Assembly: GCA_963805495.1 (NCBI GenBank)
Contig: CAWDUQ010000004.1
Span: 434,001-498,000, forward strand
Direction: 5' to 3'
DNA: 64,000 bases
Origin: DAHUXD01 sp963805495
GTDB taxonomy: Bacteria; Acidobacteriota; Thermoanaerobaculia; UBA5066; Gp7-AA6
Position 1 is the first letter of the stretch. Every line of letters begins with the position of its first letter. The position numbers and the translations under genes were made by a program. Positions 8,384-15,967 of this stretch are shown here, in pieces. Under the pieces are notes generated by a model. That model saw only the letters and a list, made by a program, of their open reading frames with translations. It ran no database searches and was not told the DNA's origin.

Positions 8384-8851
8384 CTACTTCGCGTCGACGG
8401 CGGCGAGGATTTCTTCGGCGTGGCCGTCGGGCTTGACCTTCGGCCAGACCGCCGCGATCTTTCCCTTTTCGTCGATCAGGTACGTGACGCGGTTGGTCCC
8501 CATGTACTTGCGGCCATACATGCTCTTTTCGCCCCAGACCCCGTAGGCGTTCACGATTTTCCGGTCCGTGTCGGCGAGGAGGGTGAAGGGAAGGGAGAAT
8601 TTCTCGGCGAACTTCCTGTGCGACTTTTCATCGTCGACGGACACTCCGAGGACCGCGACCTTGCGGCGCTTCAACTGCGACCAGGCGTCGCGGAAGGAGC
8701 AGGCCTCCTTCGTGCAGCCCGGCGTGTCGTCCTTCGGGTAGAAGTACAGGACCGCCTTCTGCCCCTTGAAGTCCGAAAGCGATACGGCCTTCCCGTCCTG
8801 GTCCTTCGTCTTGAACGCCGGTGCCTTGTCTCCCACCTCGAGCAACGCCAT
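8384..8851 (-). CDS. bcp: Thioredoxin-dependent peroxiredoxin, Bcp/PrxQ type
   Basis: 155 residues. It reduces peroxides using the peroxidatic Cys in TPGCTKEACSFRD (residues about 45-57); the second Cys five residues on is the resolving Cys typical of PrxQ. Other family motifs are LYFYPKDD, LGVSVDDEKSHRKFA and LPFTLLAD. The start at ATG 8851 was chosen because of a GAGGAGGG Shine-Dalgarno just upstream; the 8899 frame adds unlike sequence. A TAGAAT -10 is at 8879-8874. It leads a two-gene unit with the thioesterase. Confidence 0.95.
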   Translation of the reverse strand: MALLEVGDKAPAFKTKDQDGKAVSLSDFKGQKAVLYFYPKDDTPGCTKEACSFRDAWSQLKRRKVAVLGVSVDDEKSHRKFAEKFSLPFTLLADTDRKIVNAYGVWGEKSMYGRKYMGTNRVTYLIDEKGKIAAVWPKVKPDGHAEEILAAVDAK

Positions 8852-8873
8852 GCGATCCCTCCTCGGTGCGCGG

Positions 8874-8879
8874 ATTCTA
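8874..8879 (-). promoter_or_regulatory. TAGAAT -10 box upstream of bcp
   Basis: TAGAAT on the minus strand, 22 nt before the bcp ATG, with a Shine-Dalgarno in between. The same hexamer recurs before several other genes in the window (11085-11080, 20897-20902, 58552-58557). Confidence 0.5.
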
Positions 8880-8980
8880 ACGAAGCCGTACGGAAACATC
8901 CCTACGAGGCGCGGATAGTCTCCCGACCGAAGGGAGGGAGGAGGTCCGCGCCGCGGGAGCGAAGCGAGCGGACGGGGTCA

Positions 8981-9017
8981 GGCGAGCGGTCGAGCCGTAT
9001 TTGGCGAGCCGCTCGCC
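8981..9017 (-). terminator. Inverted repeat downstream of the 9055-10149 gene, possible terminator
   Basis: GGCGAGCGG (8981-8989) and CCGCTCGCC (9009-9017) form a perfect 9-bp stem with a 19-nt loop, just past the stop codon of the minus-strand gene. There is no T-tract, so it may be an mRNA 3' stabiliser or Rho-linked end instead. Confidence 0.35.
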
Positions 9018-9054
9018 GGTGCGAAGCAGACCCCGGGAGCTCGCGGAGCGACGG

Positions 9055-10149
9055 CTACTTGCGCGAGCCCATGCCGACGACGAGGGCGAGCGCCTTCTCG
9101 TAGGTCATGGACTCGTCGACGGCGATCGACCGGACCGGCTCCCAGTCGGTATCGCCCAGACGCGAGAACTTGAGCGATTCGCCGTCGAGCCAGTACAGGG
9201 TCGGGCGGTAGCCCGCGCCGATCGAGGTGCCGACGGTGATCGAAGCCCCGCCGGCGTAGCCGGCGACGATCGGCGTCATGCGCGAGATCGGCCCTTCGGC
9301 ATAGACGCCGACGATCGGGATGTGGCGCCGCTGCCAGTTCACGTTGCCGGCCTCGGAGGGCTTGCCCTGGTCCTCGGGGAAGGCGATGCGGACGACCTCG
9401 TGGCGCCGGGAGTGGAGGTCGGCGAAGCTCGCGACGAAGGCGCCGCCGAGCCCGTCGGTCTGCAGGGCCGGGAAGAGGTAGCTGCCGGACGGGATGTCGC
9501 CGGCCGCCGTATCGCCGCCGCCGCCGAGGAGCGCCGGCAGGTCGTAGATCGCGAAGCTCGAGGGGTCGAAGCTGCCTTCGTCGAGGAAGAGGGTCGCCAG
9601 GCGGGCCTGCGTGTACTGCGCCTCTTCCCACCAGATCACCGACAGGATCGACGACGTCTTCCACGTGGTCACGTTGGACGCGTCGAGGTACCGGACCGGC
9701 TGGTGCGTCACCTGCATCTGCGGATTGCGCGCCCGCGAGATGCCTTCGCTCGGCAGCAGCGGCGAGTTCGTCCAGACGCCGTCGCGGTAGACGCCGATCC
9801 GGATGTGCGAGAAGGCCGAGACGTTCTCGGTCCAGAGCAGGAGAAGGGTGCTGGTCTGTTCGTCGTACTCGAGCTGCAGTCCATGCTTGTCCTGGTACGA
9901 GACGGTGCCGGGCAGGACCTGCGTCGTCACGCTCCCGTCCTGGGCGCGCGCGGACCAGTCGATGACGATGCTCTCGGGGTCGATGCTCGCGTCCGAGATG
10001 CCGAGGTCGACGGCCTTGCCGGAGCGCACGACGTGGAGTGTTCCGTCGGTCGTCAGCAGCGAATTCTCTTCGAGGGCCATCGCGAACGCCGGCAGCGCCG
10101 CGGCCAGGACGGCGAGCGCGAAGGCGCGGAAGAGGCCGGCGCGCCGCAT
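9055..10149 (-). CDS. Secreted protein of unknown function
   Basis: 364 residues with a clear signal peptide (MRRAGLFRAFALAVLAAALPAFA). The mature protein is rich in Trp, Tyr and Ser/Thr beta-type sequence with repeated segments such as LLLLWTENVS, ILSVIWWEEAQ and TLYWLDGESLKFS, resembling a beta-propeller or exo-sialidase-like fold. I cannot assign a family. Its start overlaps the stop of the TPR gene by 1 bp (TGATG), so the two are expressed together and may act together. Confidence 0.7.
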   Translation of the reverse strand: MRRAGLFRAFALAVLAAALPAFAMALEENSLLTTDGTLHVVRSGKAVDLGISDASIDPESIVIDWSARAQDGSVTTQVLPGTVSYQDKHGLQLEYDEQTSTLLLLWTENVSAFSHIRIGVYRDGVWTNSPLLPSEGISRARNPQMQVTHQPVRYLDASNVTTWKTSSILSVIWWEEAQYTQARLATLFLDEGSFDPSSFAIYDLPALLGGGGDTAAGDIPSGSYLFPALQTDGLGGAFVASFADLHSRRHEVVRIAFPEDQGKPSEAGNVNWQRRHIPIVGVYAEGPISRMTPIVAGYAGGASITVGTSIGAGYRPTLYWLDGESLKFSRLGDTDWEPVRSIAVDESMTYEKALALVVGMGSRK

Positions 10150-11063
10150 CAGGCCCTCAGGTTGATCATGCCCATCAGGCTGATCTGGTGAAGGTAGTTC
10201 TTGAGAGCGGGGAAGTTCGGGTAGTAGGTGGCGAGCGCGTCGTAGTGCTCCTCGGCCGCGCCGTCCTTCCCGAGCTCGCTGTACGTCTCGGCCAGGAGGT
10301 AGTGGGCGTTCTTCACGACGTCGTCGCGGCCGAACTCCCGGCCGAGTCCCAGGGCCCGCACGCCCCACCCTTCGGCTTCGTCGGCGCGGTCGAGCTTGAG
10401 CGACGCAAAGCACAGGTCGAGGCACGGGTAGTCCATCGCCTGGCGCGTGCCGAGCGACTCGAGGAGAGAGAGCGAGCGCTCGACGAGGGGCAGGCCCACC
10501 GGCACCGCGTCGAGCGCGATGTGGCAATAGCCCAGGTTGTCCGCGACGACGGCGGCCTCGTTGGACTGCGCCTGTCCGTTCGACTCGTAGCGGTCGAGCG
10601 ATTCCTGGAAGAGCGTGCGCGCCTCGGCGAAGCGGCTCTCGTGGAGCTCCAGGTTGGCGAGCAGGTTCGTCGCCGCCGCCGTCCACTCTTCGAGCCGGAG
10701 ATCGCGGCACTTCTGCAGGGCGGTCTGAGCGTAGAAGGTGGCCTTCGCGTACTCGCCCCGCACCTCGTGGGCGTGCGCCGAGGCGTACGCGGCCAGCGCC
10801 GAGTTCGGAGAGCCCGGCGAGCGCAGCACGATCTCCTTCAAGCGCGAGAGATCGAAGTCCTGACGATCCATCTCGAGGAGCGTGGTCGCCCGGTTGCAGG
10901 TGAAAAGGTCCTCGATCTCGCGGTCCTTCCAGGAGCGGGAGAGGGCGAGGCCGTCCTCGTAGAGCGTCAGGGCGCGCTCATAGTCTCCGCTCCAGATCGC
11001 TTCCTTGGCGGTCTTGCGGAGGAACTCCAGGTGCTTGCGGCGGTCGCCCATTTCTATCGGCAC
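10149..11063 (-). CDS. Tetratricopeptide-repeat protein
   Basis: 304 residues, all-helical with TPR-like units (KEAIWSGDYERALTLYEDGL; AAYASAHAHEVRGEYAKATFYAQ; LLANLELHESRFAEARTLFQE; LGYCHIALDAVPVGLPLVERS). There is no signal peptide, so it is probably cytosolic. It resembles the TPR half of transcription-linked proteins, though no DNA-binding part is present; a separate XRE regulator is encoded just upstream. Start GTG 11063 fits the TAGAAT -10 at 11085-11080; ATG 11051 is an alternative. It is coupled to the secreted protein downstream. Confidence 0.75.
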   Translation of the reverse strand: MPIEMGDRRKHLEFLRKTAKEAIWSGDYERALTLYEDGLALSRSWKDREIEDLFTCNRATTLLEMDRQDFDLSRLKEIVLRSPGSPNSALAAYASAHAHEVRGEYAKATFYAQTALQKCRDLRLEEWTAAATNLLANLELHESRFAEARTLFQESLDRYESNGQAQSNEAAVVADNLGYCHIALDAVPVGLPLVERSLSLLESLGTRQAMDYPCLDLCFASLKLDRADEAEGWGVRALGLGREFGRDDVVKNAHYLLAETYSELGKDGAAEEHYDALATYYPNFPALKNYLHQISLMGMINLRA

Positions 11064-11079
11064 GCGGCCTTACCCCCGG

Positions 11080-11085
11080 ATTCTA
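11080..11085 (-). promoter_or_regulatory. TAGAAT -10 box of the TPR/secreted-protein pair
   Basis: TAGAAT on the minus strand, 16 nt before GTG 11063. No Shine-Dalgarno separates it from the start, so the 5' leader would be very short. Confidence 0.45.
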
Positions 11086-11103
11086 GGCCACGATCCCGGC
11101 GTC

Positions 11104-11496
11104 TCAACGCTTTTCTTCCCCGTCGGTGTCGGCGGCCACATCGTCCACCCCGCGCGGATCGGCTTCCTGCTGCTGCTTGAAACGAACGAAGTCGCGCACT
11201 TCCTGCCGGGCCCCCTCGGAAAGGGTCCCGATCTCACCGACGAGGTCGCGCGCGTCCTTCTCGGCGGGGGTCTCGGTTTCGCCGAAGAACTCGCCCATCT
11301 TGAGGTCGAAGACCTGGAGGATCTTGAAGAGCGTGTCCAGGCCGACCTTGTATTCGCCCTGCTCCATGCGGGAGAGGTCGGACTGGGCGACGCCGATCTT
11401 CTCCGAGAGCTCGGTCTGGGTGAGGTGACGCCCTTTGCGCAGCTCGCGAATCCGCGAGCCAACCAGAGCGACTTTGCGCGGTGAATGGGAAGACAT
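11104..11496 (-). CDS. XRE-family helix-turn-helix regulator
   Basis: 130 residues from ATG 11496. Residues about 12-68 form a Cro/CI-type HTH (IRELRKGRHLTQTELSEKIG, then VAQSDLSRMEQGEYKVG, and LFKILQVFDLKMGEFF). The C-terminal half is charged and without a known domain. The frame extends to 11604 but would read into the divergent wzm promoter, so the shorter start is preferred. The target is unknown; the divergent polysaccharide-export gene is a natural candidate. Confidence 0.88.
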   Translation of the reverse strand: MSSHSPRKVALVGSRIRELRKGRHLTQTELSEKIGVAQSDLSRMEQGEYKVGLDTLFKILQVFDLKMGEFFGETETPAEKDARDLVGEIGTLSEGARQEVRDFVRFKQQQEADPRGVDDVAADTDGEEKR

Positions 11497-11537
11497 GGCT
11501 TGTTCCGGAAATGCTATTAAAACATAGGTCGCACGTC

Positions 11538-11543
11538 TATACT
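11538..11543 (+). promoter_or_regulatory. TATACT -10 box of the wzm-like gene
   Basis: TATACT ends 14 nt before ATG 11558 and no Shine-Dalgarno follows. It lies in the short divergent region shared with the XRE regulator. Confidence 0.5.
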
Positions 11544-11557
11544 CCGGATTCTTCGGC

Positions 11558-12346
11558 ATGCCCAGAAGAAACGGCCAGATCGCCTCTAAGGCCTTTCTCC
11601 TCAAGGAGATGGTTATTCGCGACGTCCGCGCGCGCTACGCGGGCTCGGGGCTGGGACTCCTGTGGGCGTTCGCGAACCCGGTCCTCTGGATGCTTCTGTA
11701 CACCGGCGTCTTTTCGCTCGTTCTGCGCGTCCCGGTCGAGACGGGCTATGCGAGCTTTCCCGAGTTCCTGATGGCGGGACTACTCCCGTGGATGGCGATC
11801 CAGGAGGGGGTCTCCCGGTCCTCGTCGGTGATCGTCGACAACGCGGCCATGGTGAAGAAGACGGTCTTTCCCGTGGAGACGCTGGTGCTGTCGGTGGTTC
11901 TGGCGGCGGTCGTCAACGAGGTCATCGCCCTCGCGATCTTCGCCGTGTACCTCGGCGCCCTCGGGCACCTGTCGGTCGCGTGGCTTGCGCTCCTCGTGCC
12001 CGCCCTCGCACTGCAGATCCTCATGACCTTCGGCCTCGGCTGCATCGTGGCCACGCTGACCGCTTTCGTGCGCGACACCGTCCACGCCGTCGGCATCGCG
12101 CTGACCGTCGGCTTCTACGCAACCCCGATCGTCTACCCCGCCTCCCTCGTTCCGGCGCGCCTGCGGCCCTTGATCGAGGCCAACCCCGTCGCGGCACTGG
12201 TGGATCTGTTCCGCCGGGCCTTCACCCTGCACGCGGCCCCGGCGCCCGCTTCGCTCGTGTACCTGACGGTCTTCTGCCTGGCGGTGGCCCTGCTCGGGGC
12301 GGGCCTCTTCGCGCGCGCCCGGCCCCACTTCGCCGATCTGATTTGA
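11558..12346 (+). CDS. wzm: Polysaccharide ABC transporter permease, Wzm type
   Basis: 262 residues with about six membrane helices, typical of ABC-2 polysaccharide/polyol-phosphate exporters. Family marks are the N-terminal RDVRARYAGSGLGLLWAFANPV motif region (residues about 21-42), the mid motif NAAMVKKTVFPVETL, and the C-terminal IEANPVAALVDLFRRAF. It would move undecaprenyl-linked glycan across the inner membrane with a Wzt ATPase. That ATPase is not adjacent but at 22027, almost 10 kb downstream, with three secreted-protein genes in between. Confidence 0.92.
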   Translation: MPRRNGQIASKAFLLKEMVIRDVRARYAGSGLGLLWAFANPVLWMLLYTGVFSLVLRVPVETGYASFPEFLMAGLLPWMAIQEGVSRSSSVIVDNAAMVKKTVFPVETLVLSVVLAAVVNEVIALAIFAVYLGALGHLSVAWLALLVPALALQILMTFGLGCIVATLTAFVRDTVHAVGIALTVGFYATPIVYPASLVPARLRPLIEANPVAALVDLFRRAFTLHAAPAPASLVYLTVFCLAVALLGAGLFARARPHFADLI

Positions 12347-12441
12347 ATGTCGGGAGCGCGAATAAACGTCCCTGCCAGCGGGTTTCCCGCTCGGCCAACC
12401 CGTTTCCGGATGTTCCCCGAAGTCATCACTTGGAGGTTTTC

Positions 12442-14094
12442 GTGAAGCGAGCCCCCTTCCTGATTTTTGCGGCCGCCGCCGTCTGCTGGGCGCAGGCCCC
12501 GACGCCGAAGAAGCCCAAGGCGCCGCCGCCGGCCACCCATGCGCCTTCTCCGTCGCCGACGCCCGGGATCCTCTCCCGCATCGACCCGAACGTCGTCGAG
12601 GAGACGCCCACCTACGTGATCCGGCGCTACAAGAAATCGGAATACAGGAAGGTCGACGACCGGCACTTCAAGATCCCGATGCTCGGGCCCCCGGTCGAAT
12701 TCTTCAAGGAAGACGAGGAGTACTACTACACGTCGACGCCCAAGGCGATCCCGGAGGAGCAGGAGCTCAAGCGTCGGGAGAAGGAGCGCGAGCGGGCCTC
12801 CGGCACGATGGTGCGGGTGCCGGAGGGGGCCAAGGGCGGTCCCGTCTCGCGCGGCGTCACCGGGGAAGACTTCACGGACCTGTTCCCGCCGCGCGTGGAA
12901 GGCCGTCTCAAGCTCGCAAAGGTCGCCTCGACCGGCCTTCCCGCCGACGGGATGTGGCGCGCTTCCTTCGTGATGGCCGACGCCAACGGCGACGGGATCC
13001 CCGACATCGTGGCCCCGCCGAGCCGGATCGGAGACGGCGAGCTCCACATATGGCTGGGCGACGGCAAGGGTGGCTTCGCGGCCTGGAAGGTTTCGGTGTC
13101 CCAGGGCGGCAAGCCGCTGGAGAGATTCTCGATCGACTACGGCGGCGTCGCCTGCGGCGACATCGACGGCGACGGCCACATGGACGTCGTGAGCGCTTCG
13201 CACGGCGGCGGTCTCGTGTCGCTGTTCGGCGACGGAAAGGGCGGATTCGAGGTCGTCCGCGCGGGGCTCCCGACGCGCGACTTCTCGAGCCAGGCGGTCG
13301 TGCTTCTCGACGCCGACGGCGACGGCAAGCTCGACCTCGTGGCCTCGCGCGACACCGCCGGCGGCAACACCGGCACCGTCCAGGGCGTCGACCGGCAGCA
13401 GGTCCGCGTCTACCTGTTCCTCGGGCGCGACCGCGGCTGGGAGTTCAAGAAAGACGGCATCGTCGGCGGGTTTTACTCGAACAGCCTGGTCGCCTGGGAC
13501 TTCAACGGGGATGGCCGCAAGGACGTTCTCACCGGGAGCCACTACACCGGGGCGCTCGTCCTGCTCTGGAAGAACAACGGGGACGGCACCTTCTCGCCGG
13601 TCCAGTTCGACTCCATCGAGCCCTACGCGTACCACTTCGGTGAGGCGGCCGGGACCTGGGGCAAGGGGCACTCGCCGGCGTTCGTCGACGGGTTCTCGAT
13701 GCAGGCCAACGTTCCCGATGCCCGGAGGGCCGCCGGCTTCTCGATCTATGCGTTCGAGAACGGGGCCTGGACCCGCCATCGGGCCTGGCGAAAGAACGAA
13801 TGGAAGGCGTACAACTACGCCATCGCCGTCGGGGACATCGACGGCGACGGCCTGGACGACCTGGTGTTCCCGGACAACCAGGCCTATCGGCTTCGCGTCG
13901 TTTTCCAGCAGGCGGACGGCAGCTTTCGCGAGGCGGCCGAGTCCGAGGAGCCGACCCTCGACTCGGCCGGACAGTGCGTACGCCTGTTCGACCTCGACGG
14001 TGATGGAAAGCTCGATGTCGTCCTGTCGAAGACGGTGACCTCCGGCGACCCGACGAGGCCAGGCGGGTGGGACGTTTTCCTCAACAAGCGTTGA
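12442..14094 (+). CDS. Secreted FG-GAP/VCBS repeat protein
   Basis: 550 residues. Start GTG 12442 is preceded by TGGAGG (12431-12436) and gives a signal peptide ending near CWAQ. A Pro/Lys-rich linker and a charged region follow (residues 20-150). Then come at least six calcium-binding VCBS/FG-GAP units with DxDGDG cores: ADANGDGIPDIV, GDIDGDGHMDVV, DADGDGKLDLV, DFNGDGRKDVL, GDIDGDGLDDLV and DLDGDGKLDVV. These predict a beta-propeller on the cell surface or outside. It lies between the wzm and wzt genes. Ligand unknown. Confidence 0.85.
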   Translation: MKRAPFLIFAAAAVCWAQAPTPKKPKAPPPATHAPSPSPTPGILSRIDPNVVEETPTYVIRRYKKSEYRKVDDRHFKIPMLGPPVEFFKEDEEYYYTSTPKAIPEEQELKRREKERERASGTMVRVPEGAKGGPVSRGVTGEDFTDLFPPRVEGRLKLAKVASTGLPADGMWRASFVMADANGDGIPDIVAPPSRIGDGELHIWLGDGKGGFAAWKVSVSQGGKPLERFSIDYGGVACGDIDGDGHMDVVSASHGGGLVSLFGDGKGGFEVVRAGLPTRDFSSQAVVLLDADGDGKLDLVASRDTAGGNTGTVQGVDRQQVRVYLFLGRDRGWEFKKDGIVGGFYSNSLVAWDFNGDGRKDVLTGSHYTGALVLLWKNNGDGTFSPVQFDSIEPYAYHFGEAAGTWGKGHSPAFVDGFSMQANVPDARRAAGFSIYAFENGAWTRHRAWRKNEWKAYNYAIAVGDIDGDGLDDLVFPDNQAYRLRVVFQQADGSFREAAESEEPTLDSAGQCVRLFDLDGDGKLDVVLSKTVTSGDPTRPGGWDVFLNKR

Positions 14095-14214
14095 AGCGCC
14101 GGGTTAAAGGCTTCGTTCGAATCGTTTTAAGCCGGTTCCTATGACCCGAAAGCATAATTTCGTCGCTTTTTTCTTGACAGGGGTATTCGCGGGCGCGATC
14201 ATCCCTGCAGACCC

Positions 14215-14231
14215 GGGGCACCCGGTGCCCC
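14215..14231. promoter_or_regulatory. Perfect 17-bp palindrome upstream of secreted-protein gene
   Basis: GGGGCACC and GGTGCCCC flank a central C, a perfect 8-1-8 inverted repeat 127 nt before ATG 14358. A TTGACA-like -35 (14174-14179) lies upstream, with no good -10 at standard distance. It could be an operator or, if transcribed, a small hairpin. No protein can be assigned to it. Confidence 0.4.
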
Positions 14232-14357
14232 AACTAGAACAGTACTCAGGTTTTCGCGGGTGTAATAAATCGAAGTGCGGGAGGTGATGGGATCGTTCGA
14301 AGGAAGGAAGTCCCGATCGTGTGTTTTCGAACAGTTAACTGTTACGAGGAGATCTCA

Positions 14358-15785
14358 ATGAAGAAAACCCTGATGACGTGCCTGGCGATCGTCGCCGTGT
14401 TCGCGATTGCGAGCTCGGCCTTCGCCGTCACGTGCACCTCTGACCAGCGTCCGGCTGCGACGCTGCTCGTCCCGTACTTCCAGGTCAGCATCGGTCCTGA
14501 CGGCAACGTCCTGCGCGAGGGCCCCGAGACGCTCGACACGCTCGTGACGATCATGAACGCCTCCGCGGCGCCGATGATCGCTCACGTCAACGTGTACGAC
14601 CGGTACTCGGTCCTTCAGCTCGACTTCAACGTCGCGCTGACCGGATTCGACGTTCAGCCGATGCGCATCTCGGACATCATCGACGGCTTCCTGCCGAACA
14701 CGCTGAACGCCAGCGGCAAGGATGCCTGCCAGCGCAACGGTTCCGCCAAGGTCTATCCGGACCCGGACGGCTTCCTGCGCGTCCGTCCCCTCGCTCCGGC
14801 GACGGGCCAGGACAACACGCAGGCGACGACGGACTACTCGGATCACTACGACCTGGGCGACCTGATCTCGAACCTGCAGTACAACTGCGGCACCGATGAC
14901 CTGGACGACCGGGCGATCGGGTACATCGTCATCGACCACGCCAACTACTGCAACCTGTCCGATCCGACCGATCCGAACTACTTCTACAACGATGCGATCG
15001 GCATGGAGAACAACCTGTGGGGCGAGATCATCTTCACCTCGGGTGACGGTCTCCCGACCTACGGCATCTCCACGGTCAACATGGAGACGGACACGACGTT
15101 CGGCGACGCGGCCTACTTTACTCCCCAAACCCCCGTCCGCACCTTCTACGCCCGTTACTGGAGCCCGTTCATCGACTCGGCGCCGAACAACTGCCCGAAC
15201 TGCAACCAGGCCGCCGCGGTCAACGACCTCCTCCAGACCTCGCCCTGGAACGTCGGCTTCGGCGACCAGCGTGAGCCGCTCGGCCTGAACTGGGCCGTGC
15301 GCTGGTTCGATCTCGGCGCGACCATCACGACGAACTTCCAGGTTTGGCGCTCGTCGCCGGCCGCTCCGGCTTCGCTCCTCGAGGCTTGCAAGATCGAAGA
15401 GCCGACGGTCACGCTCGTGTTCTTCGACGAAGACGAGAACACCACGACGCAGGGCACCTGCCCCTCGCCGTGCACCAACCCCACGTTCAACTTCCCGTAC
15501 GAGACGCAGCAGCGCAACGTGGCCGCCTTCTCGCGTCCTGCGGGCGCGGTGGCCGGCTGGGTTGACATGAGCTTCGTCAACAACTCGGAAGGCACTCTCT
15601 ACGATCAGGCGTGGGCGGCTTACTCGTTCGAGGGCGCGGTCGCTCTCGAGTCCGTCCTCATCCCGGGTACGCAGCTCGATCCGTCGGCCTGCAACCCGCT
15701 CTACATCCTGGGCACGGTCCAGACCATCTACCCGACGATCTCGTCGATCCCGGTCGGTTACGGCGTCAACAACCTCGGTTCCTAG
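14358..15785 (+). CDS. Secreted protein of unknown function
   Basis: 475 residues. Start ATG 14358 has GAGGAG 8 nt upstream and gives a signal peptide (MKKTLMTCLAIVAVFAIASSAFA). The mature protein is acidic, rich in Asn/Asp/Thr, and has scattered cysteines (for example CPNCNQ and CPSPC) that could form disulfides. It has no recognised domain. The spacing of hydrophobic strands (ATLLVPYFQVS; TLVTIMNASAAPMIAHVNVYD) recalls the beta-sandwich repeats in the C-terminus of the next protein. A strong terminator follows, so it is probably an abundant single-gene transcript. Confidence 0.75.
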   Translation: MKKTLMTCLAIVAVFAIASSAFAVTCTSDQRPAATLLVPYFQVSIGPDGNVLREGPETLDTLVTIMNASAAPMIAHVNVYDRYSVLQLDFNVALTGFDVQPMRISDIIDGFLPNTLNASGKDACQRNGSAKVYPDPDGFLRVRPLAPATGQDNTQATTDYSDHYDLGDLISNLQYNCGTDDLDDRAIGYIVIDHANYCNLSDPTDPNYFYNDAIGMENNLWGEIIFTSGDGLPTYGISTVNMETDTTFGDAAYFTPQTPVRTFYARYWSPFIDSAPNNCPNCNQAAAVNDLLQTSPWNVGFGDQREPLGLNWAVRWFDLGATITTNFQVWRSSPAAPASLLEACKIEEPTVTLVFFDEDENTTTQGTCPSPCTNPTFNFPYETQQRNVAAFSRPAGAVAGWVDMSFVNNSEGTLYDQAWAAYSFEGAVALESVLIPGTQLDPSACNPLYILGTVQTIYPTISSIPVGYGVNNLGS

Positions 15786-15797
15786 TCCGGTTTCAAC

Positions 15798-15836
15798 GGG
15801 TGGGCGGGGCGCAAGCCCCGCCCACCCTTATTTTTT
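15798..15836 (+). terminator. Strong Rho-independent terminator
   Basis: A 13-bp perfect stem (15798-15810 with 15815-15827, GGGTGGGCGGGGC pairing its complement) closes a GCAA loop and is followed by TTATTTTTT. Confidence 0.92.
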
Positions 15837-15967
15837 GGCCCAGGGTGGTCGCGAAGGTCTGATTTCAGTTTCTCCTAGGTGCTAAAGGTCGAAATTGAGG
15901 GGAAGATGAAATCGGATCTGAGGCGTTCTTCAAATCGGCACTCGTCGAACCCTTTCCGGAGGATCCT

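Noticed and set aside
12442..14094. DGDG-type direct repeats as a CRISPR or minisatellite
   Set aside because: The repeats are codons of VCBS/FG-GAP calcium loops at protein-domain spacing, not DNA-level repeats with spacers.
14105..14135. GTTCGAATC at 14115 as a tRNA T-loop
   Set aside because: No acceptor stem, anticodon arm or CCA context can be folded around it; chance match in an intergenic region.
15798..15836. GC-rich hairpin as another REP unit
   Set aside because: It lacks the GTAG head and CTCGT loop of the 30544-30640 units and has a T-tract, so it is a plain terminator.
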